Assembly: GCA_016870995.1 (NCBI GenBank)
Contig: VFZU01000008.1
Location: 44,447-108,446 of the forward strand
Reading direction: 5' to 3'
Source of the DNA: Acidobacteriota bacterium
GTDB lineage: Bacteria; Acidobacteriota; Terriglobia; Bryobacterales; Bryobacteraceae
Length of the DNA: 64,000 nucleotides
Shown: positions 63,991-64,000 of the stretch, one piece after another
Layout: the number at the start of each line of letters is the position of its first letter
Position numbering within the stretch: the first letter of the stretch is position 1
Notes under the pieces: model-generated
Told to the model about the DNA's origin: nothing
Seen by the model: only the letters and a program-made list of their open reading frames with translations
Databases searched by the model: none
Translations under genes and position numbers: made by a program

Positions 63991-64000
63991 GGCGCGCATC

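Overview
The window looks like a chromosomal segment of an acidobacterium of the Bryobacteraceae/Solibacterales type. The evidence is a TIGR03437-like ('Solibacter' family) domain protein, a PadR regulator overlapping an ADOP-type (acidobacterial duplicated orphan permease) ABC permease with a second decayed copy, an Oar-like TonB-dependent receptor with an N-terminal carboxypeptidase-regulatory-like domain, and a CRTAC1/ASPIC-UnbV protein. GC content is high. No rRNA, tRNA or CRISPR array was seen.

Region 1 (0-5.6 kb, +): YceD (partial), rpmF, plsX, a DsbD-type reductase and an M28 carboxypeptidase form a tight forward series. Region 2 (5.6-12 kb, -): a compact flagellar basal-body operon transcribed flgB-flgC-fliE-fliF-fliG-fliH-fliI-fliJ. 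Region 3 (12-32.8 kb): a YkgJ-type protein, a large secreted TIGR03437-like protein, a decayed GH42-like beta-galactosidase, an MBL hydrolase, an M20 dipeptidase, murJ, a C4 zinc-ribbon coiled-coil protein, a CRTAC1 protein, a DUF779/aldehyde dehydrogenase pair, an amidohydrolase, a serine hydrolase cut by a nonsense codon, a metalloprotease/TPR protein and a scpA-scpB-rluB-CoA-binding operon. Region 4 (33-38.3 kb): a POTRA-only BamA-like protein, a redoxin-like protein, and lpdA-lipB-E2, which join lipoate attachment to a 2-oxoacid dehydrogenase complex. Region 5 (38.3-46.4 kb): PadR with a perfect 20-bp-arm palindrome over its start codon, an intact ADOP permease and a broken one, a VOC protein and a PQQ-type sugar dehydrogenase.

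Region 6 (46.4-51.3 kb) is a foreign or decaying island. It holds an antitoxin-like stub, gene fragments, a complete group II intron whose maturase carries compensating frameshifts, a 59-bp integron-type attC site abutting the stop of a methyltransferase gene (a gene cassette), and a CHAT-domain pseudogene. Region 7 (51.3-63.8 kb, -): a TonB-dependent receptor, a serine hydrolase, an unknown protein, a PQQ-propeller dehydrogenase overlapping an FAD oxidoreductase, and three TadE/TadG-type pilus genes. The right edge has two 21-bp direct repeats resembling IS ends and a 34-bp perfect palindrome.

Nonsense and frameshift decay recurs in otherwise recognisable genes (GH42, serine hydrolase, second ADOP, CHAT). 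The strongest candidates for a second look are the attC cassette with its neighbouring intron and the palindrome on the PadR start.
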